Source: an uncultured Alistipes sp. (GTDB lineage Bacteria > Bacteroidota > Bacteroidia > Bacteroidales > Rikenellaceae). Taken from it: 64,000 bases of DNA. Positions 63,239-64,000 of this stretch are shown in pieces. A program made the position numbers and the translations under genes. Every line of letters begins with the position of its first letter. Positions within the stretch are counted from its first letter, which is position 1. The notes below the pieces were generated by a model, which made no database searches, was not told the origin of the DNA, and was given only the letters and a program-made list of their open reading frames with translations. The stretch lies in assembly GCF_910580175.1 (NCBI RefSeq), contig NZ_CAJTXD010000006.1, forward strand, positions 1 through 64,000, in the 5' to 3' direction.

Positions 63239-64000
63239 ATGACCGAACAAGTCGGAAAGGAGATAGCGGTCGAAGGAGTCGATCCGCGCGAGCTGTACGG
63301 CCCGCAGAACGTCTACCTCGACCGGATCAAAGCGCTGCATCCCTCGCTGAAACTCATCGCCCGCGGCTCGACGCTCAAAGTGCTCGGCGCCGAGAACGAA
63401 ACGGCGCAGTTCCGCAAGCGCTTCGAAGCGTTCGCGGCATACTATGCCAAATACGGGCATGTCTCGTCGCAGGTCGTAGACCAATGCTTCGCCGCTGGGA
63501 TGCCCCAGGAGCAACCCCTCGACCGCGACGTGCTGGTCTACGGCAACAACGGCCACATCGTACGCGCCCGGACGGTCAACCAGCAGCGGATGGTCGAACT
63601 CTACGACCGCAACGACCTGCTTTTCGCCGTGGGACCGGCCGGCTCGGGCAAGACCTACACGGCTATCGCTTTAGCCGTGAGGGCATTGAAAGAACGCCAT
63701 GTGCGGCGCATCATCCTCACGCGCCCGGCCGTCGAGGCGGGAGAGAAACTGGGTTTTCTGCCCGGCGACATGAAGGAAAAGCTCGATCCCTACCTCCAGC
63801 CGCTCTACGACGCGCTCAACGACATGATCCCGCCCGCCCGGCTGACGAAGTTGATGGAGGAGGGCGCCGTGCAGATCGCCCCGCTGGCCTACATGCGCGG
63901 GCGGACGCTGGACAACGCGTTCGTGATCCTCGACGAAGCGCAGAACACCACCCTCCCGCAGATCAAGATGTTTCTCACGCGCATGGGCGCCAACGCCCGG
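63239..64000 (+). CDS. PhoH family ATPase (truncated by window end)
   Basis: The first 254 codons of a PhoH-like protein; the frame is still open at the window edge. An N-terminal KH-like region (LIARGSTLKVLGAENE) precedes the PhoH P-loop GPAGSGKT (132-139), TRPAVEAGEKLGFLPGD and the Walker B region VILDEAQNTT. Bacterial PhoH/PhoL proteins are associated with ribosome quality and RNA decay. It is coupled to the preceding barrel gene by a 3-nt gap. The missing C-terminus is the edge of the window, not a mutation. Confidence 0.94.
   Translation, partial: MTEQVGKEIAVEGVDPRELYGPQNVYLDRIKALHPSLKLIARGSTLKVLGAENETAQFRKRFEAFAAYYAKYGHVSSQVVDQCFAAGMPQEQPLDRDVLVYGNNGHIVRARTVNQQRMVELYDRNDLLFAVGPAGSGKTYTAIALAVRALKERHVRRIILTRPAVEAGEKLGFLPGDMKEKLDPYLQPLYDALNDMIPPARLTKLMEEGAVQIAPLAYMRGRTLDNAFVILDEAQNTTLPQIKMFLTRMGANAR

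Overview
The window is a GC-rich stretch of a Bacteroidota chromosome. The evidence is a SusC/SusD pair, an LptD-like outer-membrane assembly protein, a fused MurF-alanine racemase, many SPI/SPII-type envelope proteins and repeated promoters of the Bacteroidota type (TTTG/CTTG, 20 nt, TAnnTTTG). High GC with this gene content suggests a gut Bacteroidales such as Alistipes/Rikenellaceae; that genus-level guess is inference from composition and gene content only. There are no phage genes, transposases, CRISPR arrays or rRNA genes, so this is mostly core chromosome.

Layout. 1-5,030: promoter, susC-susD, strong terminator. 5,177-7,683: a flavodiiron protein overlapping UDP-glucose 6-dehydrogenase. 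8,056-22,471 (minus strand): a long run of closely packed housekeeping genes read leftwards: amidase-MCE protein-mutS2-murF/alr, an RsmI-like methyltransferase, then grpE-dnaJ-small membrane protein-mutL-rhomboid-EEP phosphatase-yhcH, ending at a terminator. 22,597-25,688: lptD with its own promoter and a bidirectional terminator. 25,713-31,952: nucleoside transporter, a lone tRNA-Gln(CTG) with promoter and terminator, and two tandem M3 metallopeptidase lipoproteins.

32,058-41,289: rsmE followed by a six-gene operon that looks like a group 4 membrane [NiFe]-hydrogenase/complex I relative, tightly followed by two half-size CHR (chromate transporter) genes. The large subunit lacks all four nickel-iron cysteines and the small subunit lacks all four proximal-cluster cysteines, so this is an Ehr-type, hydrogenase-related complex of unknown reaction. 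It is the most interesting system here.

41,286-64,000: rRNA methyltransferase, U32 peptidase, serS, a 2[4Fe-4S] ferredoxin, queG, acyl-CoA ligase, a beta-barrel protein, rarA, a dispanin/DUF2752 pair, ychF, a SIMPL protein, gltX-galM, der, a CPA2 antiporter, an MFS sugar-type permease, another beta-barrel protein and a phoH gene cut by the window edge. Several intergenic gaps hold short, decayed tandem repeats (7.7-8.0 kb, 27.3-27.5 kb, 46.7-46.9 kb, 61.1-61.3 kb), and two promoters near 51.7 and 52.6 kb share one repeated sequence module.
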